Assembly: GCA_026692885.1 (NCBI GenBank)
Contig: JAPLNJ010000916.1
Location: 1 to 34,060, forward strand
DNA: 34,060 nt
Origin: Planctomycetota bacterium
GTDB lineage: Bacteria > Planctomycetota > Planctomycetia > Pirellulales > Pirellulaceae
Reading direction: 5' to 3'
Positions 18,015 to 30,275 of this stretch are shown here, in pieces. The notes below the pieces were generated by a model. That model saw only the letters and a list, made by a program, of their open reading frames with translations, ran no database searches and had not been told where the DNA came from. How positions within the stretch are numbered: the first letter of the stretch is position 1; every line of letters starts with the position of its first letter. Position numbers and translations under genes: made by a program.

Positions 18015-18061
18015 AACTCACTCCAAGCAACGGCGGACGAATGACTTCGGTGTGAGCAGTT

Positions 18062-18083
18062 GCGGTGGGCACAGCCCACCCTA
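18062..18083. repeat. Short GTAGGGTGGGC palindrome overlapping the sulfatase stop
   Basis: GGTGGGCACAGCCCACCCTAC contains GTGGGC-ACA-GCCCAC. Read on the minus strand it is GTAGGGTGGGCTGTGCCCACC, so it shares its first 11 bases with the 30-base repeat at 17441. The TAG stop of the sulfatase (18083-18081) is the TAG in this repeat. Confidence 0.6.
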
Positions 18084-20000
18084 CGGCTTCTTCAGCAAGC
18101 TCCTCGGAGTACCGGGGCGAGGGAGTTGTTTTTCGGCCGGATCCCAGTCCGCCAATAGCTTTTCGATCAGACGCGGCACGTAACCCGTGGTGCGTGGCGG
18201 CATGTGCGGCACGTCGCGCGGCAAGGCCTTGACCGCGTCCAACGCGGACTTCGCCTTGCCCCCCAGATCGTCCAACGCACCCAGCGCGAGCAGCGAGACG
18301 TAGACGCTGTGCTCTTTCAGCGATGCGGCCTCCAGCAGAATCGGCAGGGCCGCGGCTAGATCTCGTTGATCGCCGTATGTTCCCAACGCCTGCGCCGCTG
18401 CGACTCGCACGCTGGGCGATTGGTCCTGGAGAGTCTTGCACAGCACGTCGTGCGTGGCGCGGACCGCCTCCAGACCGCGCATCAAGAGCCCCAACGCGGC
18501 CCAGTAGCGGACCGCGCTGTCCAGATCCGTCAAGCATTGCTCCAACTGCTGCGTGACGTCCGGCCGCAAGGATGAGGCCAAATCGGCCGTGGCCAAGATA
18601 CGTTCCAACGGGTAGCGTGCCGGATCGTGGCCCACTTCATAGGGCGAGGAATCCATCGATCGCGAGTGGATCTCGTCCTCCGGCAAGAATCCGACATCGC
18701 GAATCTTGAGCAGAAAATCCTGGTTCGCCTTTCGCAATCGCTGCAGAAGGTCCTGCTGATCGGGAGACGACACCAAGTTCCGTACCTCGTCGCGATCCTG
18801 CTCCAAGTCGTATAGTTCTTCGGGCGGCTTGGTTTCCCAGAAGAAGGTCTGGGGTGGCTGGAGCTGGCCCTGATCATAGAGCTGCTTCCAGATCCGTGTG
18901 GTCGGTGTCTGGAACATATAGTTGATGTACTGGCCGTAGATCTTATGCGGCAGGTAGTTGCGAATGTAGACGTAGCGTTGGTCACGCACCGTCCGCACCA
19001 AATCATAACGCTCGTCCATGCGCCCGCGAAAGCCGTAGGCATACGGCGGATCAGCCGTCGTGAACTGGCCCAAGAACGCCTGTCCCTGCAGATGCGCTGG
19101 CGGCAGGATCCCTGCCAAACTCAGCACGGTGGGCGCCAAGTCGATGAACCCGACCAACCGCTTGGAGCGACCTCCGGGCGTGTACCCTGTCGGCGTCGCC
19201 TGCCGAAATTTCAGCGGCAGGTAAACCACCAACGGCACGTGCAGCCCGGAATCGTACGGCCAGCGTTTGCTGCGTGGCATACCCGAACCATGATCGCCGT
19301 AGAAGAAGATGATGGTGTTTTCGGCCAATCCGTCATTCTCCAATTCCTCAAGAATGCCGCCCGCCTGGCGATCCATCTCCGTGATGTTGTCATGGTACTG
19401 CGCCCAGTCCTGCCGCACTTCGGGTGTGTCGGGGTGGTAAGCGGGGACGCGGACCTTGGCCGGATCGTGCACCCAGCGATGGGGCCGCTTCCGGATCTGG
19501 CTTTCATGAGTGCCCACCAAGTTGAAAACGGCAAAGAACGGCTGGCCAGGCTGACGGTTGCGCCAATGGCCTTGCTTGCTGGAAGCGTCCCAGACACGGC
19601 CCGGCTGCTCCAGGTTGTAATCTTCCTTGTTGTTGTTCGTACAGTAGTAGCCGGCCTCCCGCAGATACTGCGGATACAGCTGCATGCCCGCCGGCAGTCG
19701 CGTCATGCTGCGCATGTGTTCGGCCCCGGTGCAGGTGGGGTACAGGCCGGAGATAATCGTCGTCCTCGCCGGCGCGCAGACTGGCGCATTGGACCAGGCG
19801 TTCAGGTAGATCTGGCCCTTCTCCGCCAAACGATCCAACTTCGGCGTGTCTGCGTAGCTGTCGCCGTAGACGCCCAGATGCGGGCCGATGTCTTCGCACG
19901 TGATCCACAGGATGTTCGGCCGCGGCGGTTCGGCGGCAAGGCCTGCAGACGACAGTGCGGCAATCCAGATCAGACACAGCGGTCGCCTCAGCGCGTTCAT
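18081..20000 (-). CDS. Secreted sulfatase with C-terminal HEAT-like region
   Basis: This 639-residue protein has a signal peptide (MNALRRPLCLIWIAALSSAG, cleavage near residue 23). It carries the sulfatase core NILWITCEDIGP, then C-A-P-A-R (Cys75 to Arg79) in APVCAPARTTIISGLYP, where the Cys is converted to formylglycine. A second metal/substrate region reads FFYGDHGSGMPRSKRWPYDS. It hydrolyses sulfate esters, probably from sulfated polysaccharides outside the cytoplasm. After the sulfatase fold (about residue 430) comes a HEAT-like repeat region (LDSAVRYWAALGLLMRG, SPSVRVAAAQALGTYG, HSVYVSLLALGALDDL). This sulfatase plus HEAT arrangement occurs in planctomycetes. ATG 20000 is preferred over an upstream TTG (20003) because AGGAG lies 7 bases before it. 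Substrate is unknown. Confidence 0.93.
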   Translation of the reverse strand: MNALRRPLCLIWIAALSSAGLAAEPPRPNILWITCEDIGPHLGVYGDSYADTPKLDRLAEKGQIYLNAWSNAPVCAPARTTIISGLYPTCTGAEHMRSMTRLPAGMQLYPQYLREAGYYCTNNNKEDYNLEQPGRVWDASSKQGHWRNRQPGQPFFAVFNLVGTHESQIRKRPHRWVHDPAKVRVPAYHPDTPEVRQDWAQYHDNITEMDRQAGGILEELENDGLAENTIIFFYGDHGSGMPRSKRWPYDSGLHVPLVVYLPLKFRQATPTGYTPGGRSKRLVGFIDLAPTVLSLAGILPPAHLQGQAFLGQFTTADPPYAYGFRGRMDERYDLVRTVRDQRYVYIRNYLPHKIYGQYINYMFQTPTTRIWKQLYDQGQLQPPQTFFWETKPPEELYDLEQDRDEVRNLVSSPDQQDLLQRLRKANQDFLLKIRDVGFLPEDEIHSRSMDSSPYEVGHDPARYPLERILATADLASSLRPDVTQQLEQCLTDLDSAVRYWAALGLLMRGLEAVRATHDVLCKTLQDQSPSVRVAAAQALGTYGDQRDLAAALPILLEAASLKEHSVYVSLLALGALDDLGGKAKSALDAVKALPRDVPHMPPRTTGYVPRLIEKLLADWDPAEKQLPRPGTPRSLLKKP

Positions 20001-20383
20001 CAAGTTGCTCCTGCGCGAATGTGAGGTCGGACGTCCCAGTAGCCATTACTATCGGCTTCCGCCACCGCTCTTGCAACCCCGCGAGTCCGCTGCCAAAGGC
20101 GGAAGATCGGCTGGGGGCTAGTGCGTCTTCAAGACCAAACGTTGGGGTCGCGATGCGTGAGCGGCACGGCGCTAGCCGCCGGTGGCGTTTGGAACCGGCG
20201 GCTAGCGCCGTGCCGCTCACAACCCTCGCTCTTAGCCTGGAAGACGCACGAGGTGATTCCCGGTATCACGCGGTTGTTGCCACCCTGGCTGGCGTGTTGC
20301 TGCTCGTGTCGGCACCGGGTATGCATCAGCTGTCCGCTTGCCTAGAGCCAGCGGATTGGAACAGTTGACGTTTCAACAGCATC
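20001..20383. other. Divergent intergenic region holding MITE-like copy C
   Basis: This lies between the divergent starts of the sulfatase and the first hybrid kinase. Apart from the repeat (20118-20252) I see no gene. The kinase's own ATG has only a weak Shine-Dalgarno. Confidence 0.5.
20118..20252. repeat. MITE-like element, copy C, with a 27-base perfect stem
   Basis: Ends CTAGTGCGTCTTCAAGACC (20118-20136) and AGCCTGGAAGACGCACGAG (20234-20252) are inverted at 15 of 19 positions and match copies A and B. The interior is different: 20157-20183 pairs perfectly with 20194-20220 over 27 bases with a 10-base loop (GGCGTTTGGA). Confidence 0.8.
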
Positions 20384-23766
<3,383 letters not shown>

Positions 23767-23770
<4 letters not shown>

Positions 23771-23857
23771 TACGTCTTTAAGGCTAAAAAGTGGGGTAAG
23801 CATCCTGCTTGCCTTTCGATTCATCGCGTCAAACGCAAGCTGGAAGCTTACGCCACC
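23767..23857. repeat. MITE-like element, copy B, one-ended
   Basis: The left end CTAGTACGTCTTTAAGGCT (23767-23785) matches copies A and C. The core GGGGTAAGCATCCTGCTTGC onward is the reverse complement of copy A at 67 of 68 bases (ending 23857). The expected right end is missing, so a deletion may have removed it; a weak AAAGACGC at 23973-23980 could be what remains. The left end contains the stop codon of the preceding kinase. Confidence 0.75.
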
Positions 23858-24068
23858 GAATCGGAATTCCGCCAAATTCTTGTGGGGGGGATTGGCACGC
23901 CGGAATCCACGGGTCAAACTCACCGTCGTCGAACGGTCGTTGCGGAGGCTCCGGCAGACGCGACTGTCAACTAAAGACGCCGAGCAGCCCGGCTGATGCG
24001 GGTCGCTTGTCATCGAGTTTCTTGTCATCCAAGTTTCTGTCGTCTGGCTTCAACTTTCGGAGACTAGC

Positions 24069-27000
24069 ATGCGACCCTTAGAATCCGGCAGCGGGGCCAC
24101 GCTGCCCGAAGCCCTGTCCCGTCGCCAGCTACTTCGCCTGAAGGTGGTATACGGCGTCGCTCTGGCGTTCATCGCCGTGACGATCCTCTCCTCTTCGCTG
24201 CTGATGTTGTACGCCCTGGAGCGTAACCGCGGGGATAGCCGAGTGATCAATCTTTCTGGGCGCCAACGCATGCTCTCGCAGCGTTTGACGAAGTGCGTCC
24301 TGGCTCTGGAACGGGATCCGTCCGCCGCCGCCACCGCCGGGCGTCCCAAGGAAATCGGGAAATCCCTGCAAGACTGGATGGCGGCTCACGCCGGGCTGCA
24401 GTACGGCAATCCGGACCTGGGCCTTCCCACGCGGAAGAATTCCGTGGAGATTGAACGTTTGTTCCAGGAAATCGAAAGCCCGTACCAGGAGATGGTTCAG
24501 GCCGTGACCGGCGTGCAGCGACTGAGCGAGGTCCCGGACGCACTGAGCGGCAACGCAGAACTGAAACGAGCGGCGACAACCATGCTAGCCAGCGAGCCAC
24601 TGTTCTTAAAACTGATGGATCAGATCACGTTCCAATTCGACGCGGAGGCCAAGTCGCGGTTACAGGGGCTCAAGACGCTGGAGTTGGTGATTCCCGCCGT
24701 CGGTTTGTTGGTGCTACTGCTGGAGTTTCTGGTGGTCTTCCACCCCTCGCTAACCCAGCTCTCTCGCATGGTTTCCGCCCTGGAGCAGCGGAGTGCCGAG
24801 CTAACCCTGGCCAATTTCCGACTCACGGAGGCCATGCAGAAGGCCGAGTTAGCCAACACGGCCAAAGGTGATTTCCTGGCCAACATGAGCCATGAAATCC
24901 GCACGCCGATGAATGCGATTATTGGCATGGCGCATCTGGCGCTGCGCACGGAGCTGACCACGAAACAGCAGGCCTATCTGACAAAAATTGGCAGTGCGGC
25001 CAACTCCCTGCTCGGCATCATCAACGATCTTCTGGACTTCTCCAAAATCGAGGTCGGCAAGATGGAACTGGAGCACGCGGCGTTCTCGCTGGACGAAGTG
25101 CTGGACAGTCTCTCCGACATGGTGGGCCAGAAAGCGGAACAGAAGGGCCTGGAAATGGTGTTCTCCGTCGCCCCGGAAACGCCGCGAGCCCTGCTCGGCG
25201 ATGCGTTGCGGCTGGGCCAAATTCTCATCAACCTGGTCACCAACGCGGTGAAGTTCACGGAGCACGGCGAGATCCTGATTGCCGTGGCGCCGGAAGAGCT
25301 GACCGGCGCGACGGCCCGACTGCGGTTCTCGGTCCGTGATACCGGGATTGGCATGACGCCGCAGCAGATCTCCGGCTTGTTCCAGTCCTTCTCCCAAGCC
25401 GACACCTCGATTTCCCGCAAGTACGGCTGCACCGGCTTGGGCCTGGCCATCAGCAAGCAACTCACAGAGTTGATGGGCGGGCGCATCCGGGTGGAAAGCG
25501 AGCTGGGTCGGGGCAGCACCTTCAGCTTCACCGCCAGCTTCGGCATCGGCCAGAGCGTGTTACCTTCGTCGGCCCGCGTCAGTCTCCGCGAGTTGCTGGG
25601 AAAACGCGTATTGATCGTCGACGACAGCGACAGCGCGCGCGAGGTGTTGACCACCATGCTGACCAACAAGGGTTTTGCGGTGGAGGCCGTTCAGTGTGGC
25701 GAGGAATCGCTGTCAGCGCTCACCGCCGCGTCGCACGGAGGCACGCCCTTTGACTTGGTGCTGATGGATTGGCGGATGCCGGGAATGGATGGCATCGAAG
25801 CCTCCCGCCGCATCAAGGCCGACAGCACGCTGTCTCGCACGCCCGCGATCCTGATGGTGACAGCCTTCGGTCGCGAAGAGGTGATGAAGCGTGCCGCAGA
25901 AAACGGGCTGGACGGTTTTCTCATCAAACCCGTGAATGAATCCATTTTGATTGACACCATTACCGAGATTTTCATCCGACCATCCCGTGGCGTGATATCG
26001 CAAGCGTCTGGCCCTGGGCTGCTAGACACCCCGGTTCACTTGGTGGGGCGGCGGATTCTGCTGGTCGAGGACAACGAAATCAACCGGGAACTGGCGACCG
26101 AACTGCTGACCGATTTCGGGCTCTGCGTCGAGACTGCGGAAAATGGCCGCGAAAGTGTGGCGCGCGCCACGACGGAAGCTTTCGACCTGGTCCTGATGGA
26201 CATTCAGATGCCGGAAATGGACGGACTGACGGCGACCCGTTTAATACGTGCCGATGAGCGTTTGCGCGACCTCCCGATCATTGCCATGACCGCCAACGCG
26301 ATGAGCAGCGACCGGGAAAAGAGTCTGGCCGCGGGCATGAACGATTATGTGACCAAGCCGATTGATCCGGCCCGACTACTGGCGACGCTGAGCCGGTGGA
26401 TCAAGGCCCCCCCTGCGCCGGAACAAGCGGTTGAACAGATGCCGGACGAGCCCGTGCCGAGCGTGTCCGGCGACGGCCTGCCCGATCAGCTTCCCCCCTT
26501 TAACATTCCGGCCGCGTTGGTGCGGACCAACGGCAAGCCCAAGCTGCTGCGCAAGCTGATTCTGAGGTTTCGCGACACGTATTCGCAGGCGGCGCAGGAC
26601 TTGCGAAAGCTGGTCGCCGAGGGCGGCCTCGAGGAAGCGGAGCGACTGGCTCATTCGCTCAAGGGCGTCGCGGGAACACTGGAAGCTCGGGACGTGCTGC
26701 AGGCCGCGGCGGCTGTGGAGCAGGCCTTCCGGGAGGGCCGGACAGCAGCCATCGCAGACCTCATCGCCGCCTTGGACAGGGCGCTGACGCCAGCCATCGC
26801 CGCCGCCGCTTCGTTGGGTGTGCTGAACTCCGCGGCTCCACGACCATCGCCGGGGCCCGCTCCCTTGAATTTCGACCACAGGGACAGCGCAGCGACCTTG
26901 TCTGAGTTGCGGAGTTACGTCGCGAGCAACAGTTTGAAGGCCCGCAGATGTTTCGCCCAATTGAGCGGAAACCTGGCGGGCTGCGGGGCCGATGCGGAAG

Positions 27001-27104
27001 TCAACGAACTAGAGGTCAGGCTGGGCCAACTGGACTTCCCTGGCGCTTTGCAGGCATTGGATCGACTGACGACTAAACTGGCTAGGTTGGGGAAGACCTC
27101 ATGA
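24069..27104 (+). CDS. Membrane hybrid histidine kinase with PilJ-like sensor, two receivers and Hpt
   Basis: This 1011-residue BarA-like kinase has a first membrane helix (about 27-50) and an extracytoplasmic sensor beginning NLSGRQRMLSQRLTK. That motif is typical of PilJ/NarX-type nitrate or general sensors. A second helix lies near 204-224. HisKA has His275 (NMSHEIRTPMNAI); HATPase carries NAVKFTEHGE, DTGIGM and GLGLAIS. Receiver 1 has Asp567 (LMDWRMPGMDG), receiver 2 Asp711 (LMDIQMPEMDG), and the Hpt domain has His862 (AHSLKGVAG). A further 100 residues close the protein. This gives a complete His-Asp-His-Asp relay. RBS GGAG is 7 bases before the ATG. The stop overlaps the next kinase's start as ATGA, so the two are almost certainly cotranscribed and translationally coupled. 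Confidence 0.95.
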   Translation: MRPLESGSGATLPEALSRRQLLRLKVVYGVALAFIAVTILSSSLLMLYALERNRGDSRVINLSGRQRMLSQRLTKCVLALERDPSAAATAGRPKEIGKSLQDWMAAHAGLQYGNPDLGLPTRKNSVEIERLFQEIESPYQEMVQAVTGVQRLSEVPDALSGNAELKRAATTMLASEPLFLKLMDQITFQFDAEAKSRLQGLKTLELVIPAVGLLVLLLEFLVVFHPSLTQLSRMVSALEQRSAELTLANFRLTEAMQKAELANTAKGDFLANMSHEIRTPMNAIIGMAHLALRTELTTKQQAYLTKIGSAANSLLGIINDLLDFSKIEVGKMELEHAAFSLDEVLDSLSDMVGQKAEQKGLEMVFSVAPETPRALLGDALRLGQILINLVTNAVKFTEHGEILIAVAPEELTGATARLRFSVRDTGIGMTPQQISGLFQSFSQADTSISRKYGCTGLGLAISKQLTELMGGRIRVESELGRGSTFSFTASFGIGQSVLPSSARVSLRELLGKRVLIVDDSDSAREVLTTMLTNKGFAVEAVQCGEESLSALTAASHGGTPFDLVLMDWRMPGMDGIEASRRIKADSTLSRTPAILMVTAFGREEVMKRAAENGLDGFLIKPVNESILIDTITEIFIRPSRGVISQASGPGLLDTPVHLVGRRILLVEDNEINRELATELLTDFGLCVETAENGRESVARATTEAFDLVLMDIQMPEMDGLTATRLIRADERLRDLPIIAMTANAMSSDREKSLAAGMNDYVTKPIDPARLLATLSRWIKAPPAPEQAVEQMPDEPVPSVSGDGLPDQLPPFNIPAALVRTNGKPKLLRKLILRFRDTYSQAAQDLRKLVAEGGLEEAERLAHSLKGVAGTLEARDVLQAAAAVEQAFREGRTAAIADLIAALDRALTPAIAAAASLGVLNSAAPRPSPGPAPLNFDHRDSAATLSELRSYVASNSLKARRCFAQLSGNLAGCGADAEVNELEVRLGQLDFPGALQALDRLTTKLARLGKTS

Positions 27105-29170
27105 CAACGGAACGGCAGTCACGAATCTTGGTGGTGGATGACGAACTGACCAATATCGAGGTCCTGGCCGATATTTTCAGCGACCACTATGAGGTCCTGT
27201 TCGCCTTGGAGGGCGAGAAGGCCCTGGAAATCGCCGCCGCAGCCCAGCCGGACGTGATCCTGTTGGATGTCATGATGCCGGGCATTGACGGCTATGAAGT
27301 CTGCCGACGGCTGAAGGCGAATTCCAAGACCCGCGACATCCCCGTGATCTTCGTCACCGGCCTCGGCGATGTGGCGGCGGAATCGCGGGGTCTGGAACTG
27401 GGGGCTATGGATTACATCTTCTACGATCGCGGTGCTACCAAGAATTTCGAGGCCCGGGGTCTTGGGCTGGGGGCCATCGACTATATCACCAAGCCCTTCA
27501 GTCCGGCCGTGGTCAAGATGCGCGTGCGGAACCAGATCGAACTGAAGCACATTCGCGACGAATTGATCGAAGCCAACCGCATCGCGGAAGCGGCCACGCG
27601 CACCAAGAGCGAGTTCCTGGCCAACATGAGCCATGAGATCCGCACGCCCATGACGGCCATTCTCGGCTATGCGGATCTACTGCTGGAAGAGTGCGTCGGT
27701 TACGCGGCCCAAGACTACGTCGCCGTGATCAAACGCAGCGGCGAACAGCTGCTGGGACTGATTAACGACATCCTCGACCTCTCGAAGATCGAAGCCGGTA
27801 AACTCCAGATCAAACCCAGCCGCTGCGCGCCGGTCCAACTGGTGTCCGAAGTCATTTCCCTGCTGCAAACGCAGGCGGCGGCCAAGCAACTGCAGTTGCA
27901 GACCGAACTGGCTGGGCCCCTGCCAGCCACCATACTGACCGATCCCTTGCGGCTGCGCCAGGTGCTGATCAATCTGCTGGGCAACGCGATCAAGTTCACC
28001 GACCACGGCGAAATCCGCCTCACCCTCAGACTGACTTCTGAGGGTGGCTCTCCGCGTCTCCGCTTCGACGTGACGGATACGGGCATCGGCATGAACGCCG
28101 AGCAAGTCGGTCTGCTGTTCCAACCGTTCATGCAGGTGGACGGTTCGGCCACGCGGACGTTCGGCGGTGCAGGTCTGGGACTGTGCATCAGCAAGTATTT
28201 GGCCGGGGCTCTGGGCGGCAACCTCGAAGTACGTTCCGAAGCGGGCCAGGGCAGCACTTTCACCCTGACGATTGATCCGGGGCCGCTGGACGGTATTCGC
28301 CTGCTGCCCGAGAGCGTGGAGGCGGCCAGCCAGTCGCCGCCCCGCGCGGCATCGACGGCCGGGGGCGCGAGTGTACTGCACGGCCGCATCCTGCTGGCCG
28401 AGGACGGTTTGGACACTCAGCGGTTGCTCGCGCTGCTGCTCCGGAGTGCCGGGGCCGAGGTGACGGCCGTCGAGAACGGGCAACTGGCCGTCGCAGCTGC
28501 CTGGGCCGCACACGAGGCGGGCGAACCGTTCGACGTGATCCTGATGGACATGCAGATGCCCGTGCTGGACGGCTTCGAAGCGACCCGGCAATTGCGTCAA
28601 CGGGGCTATGTGGCCCCGATTGTCGCCCTGACGGCGCACGCGATGGCCGAAGACTGCCAGAAATGCCTCGCTGCCGGTTGCAACGACTACGCTACCAAGC
28701 CGATCGACCGGCAGAGGCTGCTGGCCACGGTCGCCCCCTGGGCGACCTGCGGTTGTACGCCCGACGCGGCACCTACTGCCACAGCCCAGGCGAGCACCGC
28801 TCGGCTTCCCAGCTGGCTCTATTCGGATCTGGACTTTGCCGATGATCCTGAACTCGTCGACCTGGTCGCTCTCTTCGTGGCGGAAATGGCGGACCGAATC
28901 ACGGCGCTGGAGGCTCAGGCCCAGAGCCGAGACTGGAACGAAGTGGCGCGATCGGCCCACCGTCTCACGGGAGCGGCCGGCACGTATGGGTTTGGTGCAG
29001 TCACGCCCTATGCGGCGCAACTGGAAGCTGCCGTGCGCGAGTCCCAGTCGGAGGAGCGGATCCTTTCGGCGGTCGATGAACTCGTCAGCCTCTGCCGCCG
29101 CCTGCGTGCCGGTATTGCCCCCGCCCAGGATACGGCTGTGCACAACGCAGGCGATACCACTTGCGGCTGA
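27101..29170 (+). CDS. Soluble hybrid histidine kinase, REC-HisKA-HATPase-REC-Hpt
   Basis: The 689-residue protein has no membrane segment. An N-terminal receiver (Asp56 in LLDVMMPGIDG) is followed by HisKA (His178, NMSHEIRTPMTAILGYADL), HATPase (NAIKFTDHGE, DTGIGM, GLGLCIS), a second receiver (Asp483, LMDMQMPVLDG) and an Hpt domain (His620, AHRLTGAAGTYG). It overlaps the preceding kinase by ATGA. Its second receiver and kinase core are near-identical to those of the first kinase in the block, including 78 identical bases in a row (28533-28610 and 23466-23543). The N-terminal receiver carries an odd duplication: residues like RGLELGAMDYIFYDRGATKN precede a second copy RGLGLGAIDYITKPF, an insertion of about 23 residues. 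Whether this receiver still folds is unclear. It may act as a relay partner of the preceding kinase. Confidence 0.93.
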   Translation: MTTERQSRILVVDDELTNIEVLADIFSDHYEVLFALEGEKALEIAAAAQPDVILLDVMMPGIDGYEVCRRLKANSKTRDIPVIFVTGLGDVAAESRGLELGAMDYIFYDRGATKNFEARGLGLGAIDYITKPFSPAVVKMRVRNQIELKHIRDELIEANRIAEAATRTKSEFLANMSHEIRTPMTAILGYADLLLEECVGYAAQDYVAVIKRSGEQLLGLINDILDLSKIEAGKLQIKPSRCAPVQLVSEVISLLQTQAAAKQLQLQTELAGPLPATILTDPLRLRQVLINLLGNAIKFTDHGEIRLTLRLTSEGGSPRLRFDVTDTGIGMNAEQVGLLFQPFMQVDGSATRTFGGAGLGLCISKYLAGALGGNLEVRSEAGQGSTFTLTIDPGPLDGIRLLPESVEAASQSPPRAASTAGGASVLHGRILLAEDGLDTQRLLALLLRSAGAEVTAVENGQLAVAAAWAAHEAGEPFDVILMDMQMPVLDGFEATRQLRQRGYVAPIVALTAHAMAEDCQKCLAAGCNDYATKPIDRQRLLATVAPWATCGCTPDAAPTATAQASTARLPSWLYSDLDFADDPELVDLVALFVAEMADRITALEAQAQSRDWNEVARSAHRLTGAAGTYGFGAVTPYAAQLEAAVRESQSEERILSAVDELVSLCRRLRAGIAPAQDTAVHNAGDTTCG

Positions 29171-29178
29171 GATTGGCT

Positions 29179-29257
29179 CGTTTAACTGCCAGCCGGAGGC
29201 TTGCGTTTTGCGACGCGCACGACACCCGCCAGCGGCTACCCGGCTTGCGGTTAAGCG
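29179..29257. repeat. Imperfect inverted repeat after the kinase block
   Basis: CGTTTAACTGCCAGCCGG (29179-29196) pairs with CCGGCTTGCGGTTAAGCG (29240-29257) at 15 of 18 positions. It begins 8 bases after the kinase stop codon and lies between convergent genes, so it could shape the transcript end. Confidence 0.55.
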
Positions 29258-29341
29258 CCCACGCAGAATGTGCCATCGTTACCCGCGAGCGGTATAACAC
29301 GGCCGCACAGCTGCCAGCCCCCCACTGAAAATGGTCGCAGG

Positions 29342-29569
29342 CTACGCGAGCAACCGCTTTTTTCGCCGTACCAGGGACGCGCGGATTCGGACGATTTCCG
29401 CGTATTCGGGCGTCTTGGCAAAGGCTTGGCGTTCCTCGCAGGTAGGGAAGAGTTGGCCGAACTTACCGCCATTGCCGAAGAACGCGTTGTGCAAGTCCGT
29501 GTCGGACGAACTGCGTTTCGCTTCCTCACGGACGAATTCGAGTGCCAACTGGGCTTTACTCCTGGCCAT
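29342..29569 (-). CDS. Small protein of unknown function, downstream partner of a two-gene pair
   Basis: The 75-residue basic protein MARSKAQLALEFVREEAKRS contains NAFFGNGGKFGQLFPTCEER and AFAKTPEYAEIVRI, ending in an RRKKR tail. Short proteins with an F-P-T-x2-E-R-x-A-F-x-K-T-x-E-Y motif occur in planctomycetes and other bacteria and are annotated as hypothetical. The ATG at 29569 has GAGGAG 7 bases upstream, which fixes the start; a longer open frame upstream overlaps the next gene and is not used. It lies 28 bases after the 112-residue gene on the same strand, so the pair is probably cotranscribed. I cannot assign a function, and a toxin-antitoxin role is only a guess based on the gene sizes. 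Confidence 0.7.
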   Translation of the reverse strand: MARSKAQLALEFVREEAKRSSSDTDLHNAFFGNGGKFGQLFPTCEERQAFAKTPEYAEIVRIRASLVRRKKRLLA

Positions 29570-29597
29570 GGAAACGCTCCTCATCCAAGTGCCGTCC

Positions 29598-29936
29598 TCA
29601 TCCAAGTGCCGCTGTCGCCGGAACCTCCAGAATCTGCACGCCATCGTAGTCACGGACCTCAAAGTACATGGCTCGCTGCCCCAATGTTCGGCCAATTCGG
29701 AGCACAGCTTTTCGGGCCTCGTCGAGCAGGACTCGATCACAGACGACGGTGACCCGCCGGCTTTCGTCGCGATAGTGAATGGAATCCTTCGGATCGATCC
29801 ATTGTCCCTTGGTGATGCCCTCGTCCGAACAGCCGCCAAACTCGATGGCCAGTTCGTCCAAGAACTGCCTCAACTGATGCAGCGGCACCTTCCGGCCATC
29901 GTTGAATCGTACGGGCATCAACGTCGTGAATTTCAT
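29598..29936 (-). CDS. Small protein of unknown function, upstream partner of a two-gene pair
   Basis: The 112-residue protein MKFTTLMPVRFNDGRKVPLH has RRVTVVCDRVLLDEARKAVL and ends with GQRAMYFEVRDYDGVQILEV. It reads as an alternating beta/alpha small globular protein, with no signal peptide and no membrane segment. The middle GGCSDEGITKGQW and the ending AMYFEV are striking and look conserved, but I do not recognise a named family. RBS before the ATG is weak. Its coding frame is clean compared with the other frames. The next gene begins 28 bases downstream. What the pair does cannot be told from sequence. Confidence 0.7.
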   Translation of the reverse strand: MKFTTLMPVRFNDGRKVPLHQLRQFLDELAIEFGGCSDEGITKGQWIDPKDSIHYRDESRRVTVVCDRVLLDEARKAVLRIGRTLGQRAMYFEVRDYDGVQILEVPATAALG

Positions 29937-30275
29937 GGAGCGTCATTCTACTCGCATGTCAGGACATCGGCAACGGTGGAGTCGCTGACAACCGTACGCC
30001 CAGTTGTGTGAACGGCGGCCCAATCGGCTGCACCCGAGCGGATTTGCCCGCGCTTACGCCTCTTATCTCGGCTGGCATAGGGATGTCACGTTGTGGCGGA
30101 AGCACCACCGTGGCTGGGGTCTTGGAAGCTGAGCATTTCGACTGGACGCAGCCGAATTCGTGAGAATTCAGTGGCTGTAGTGGTCGTTGCCCCTCCGCGA
30201 AATCTCCCGAATTCTCGCGAATTCGGCTACTCGCAACTTCAAAGGCTGGGGCCCCCATGTTCCGGCGGTCTGGCG
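29937..30275. other. Intergenic region with an EcoRI-site palindrome
   Basis: No gene is supported in this gap between the small-gene pair and the ABC exporter. It contains an inverted repeat at 30152-30226. Confidence 0.5.
30152..30226. repeat. Inverted repeat with GAATTC-containing arms
   Basis: CCGAATTCGTGAGAATTC (30152-30169) pairs with GAATTCTCGCGAATTCGG (30209-30226) at 17 of 18 positions around a 39-base spacer. The downstream edge is about 50 bases from the stop of the ABC exporter gene, which is on the minus strand. Confidence 0.65.
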
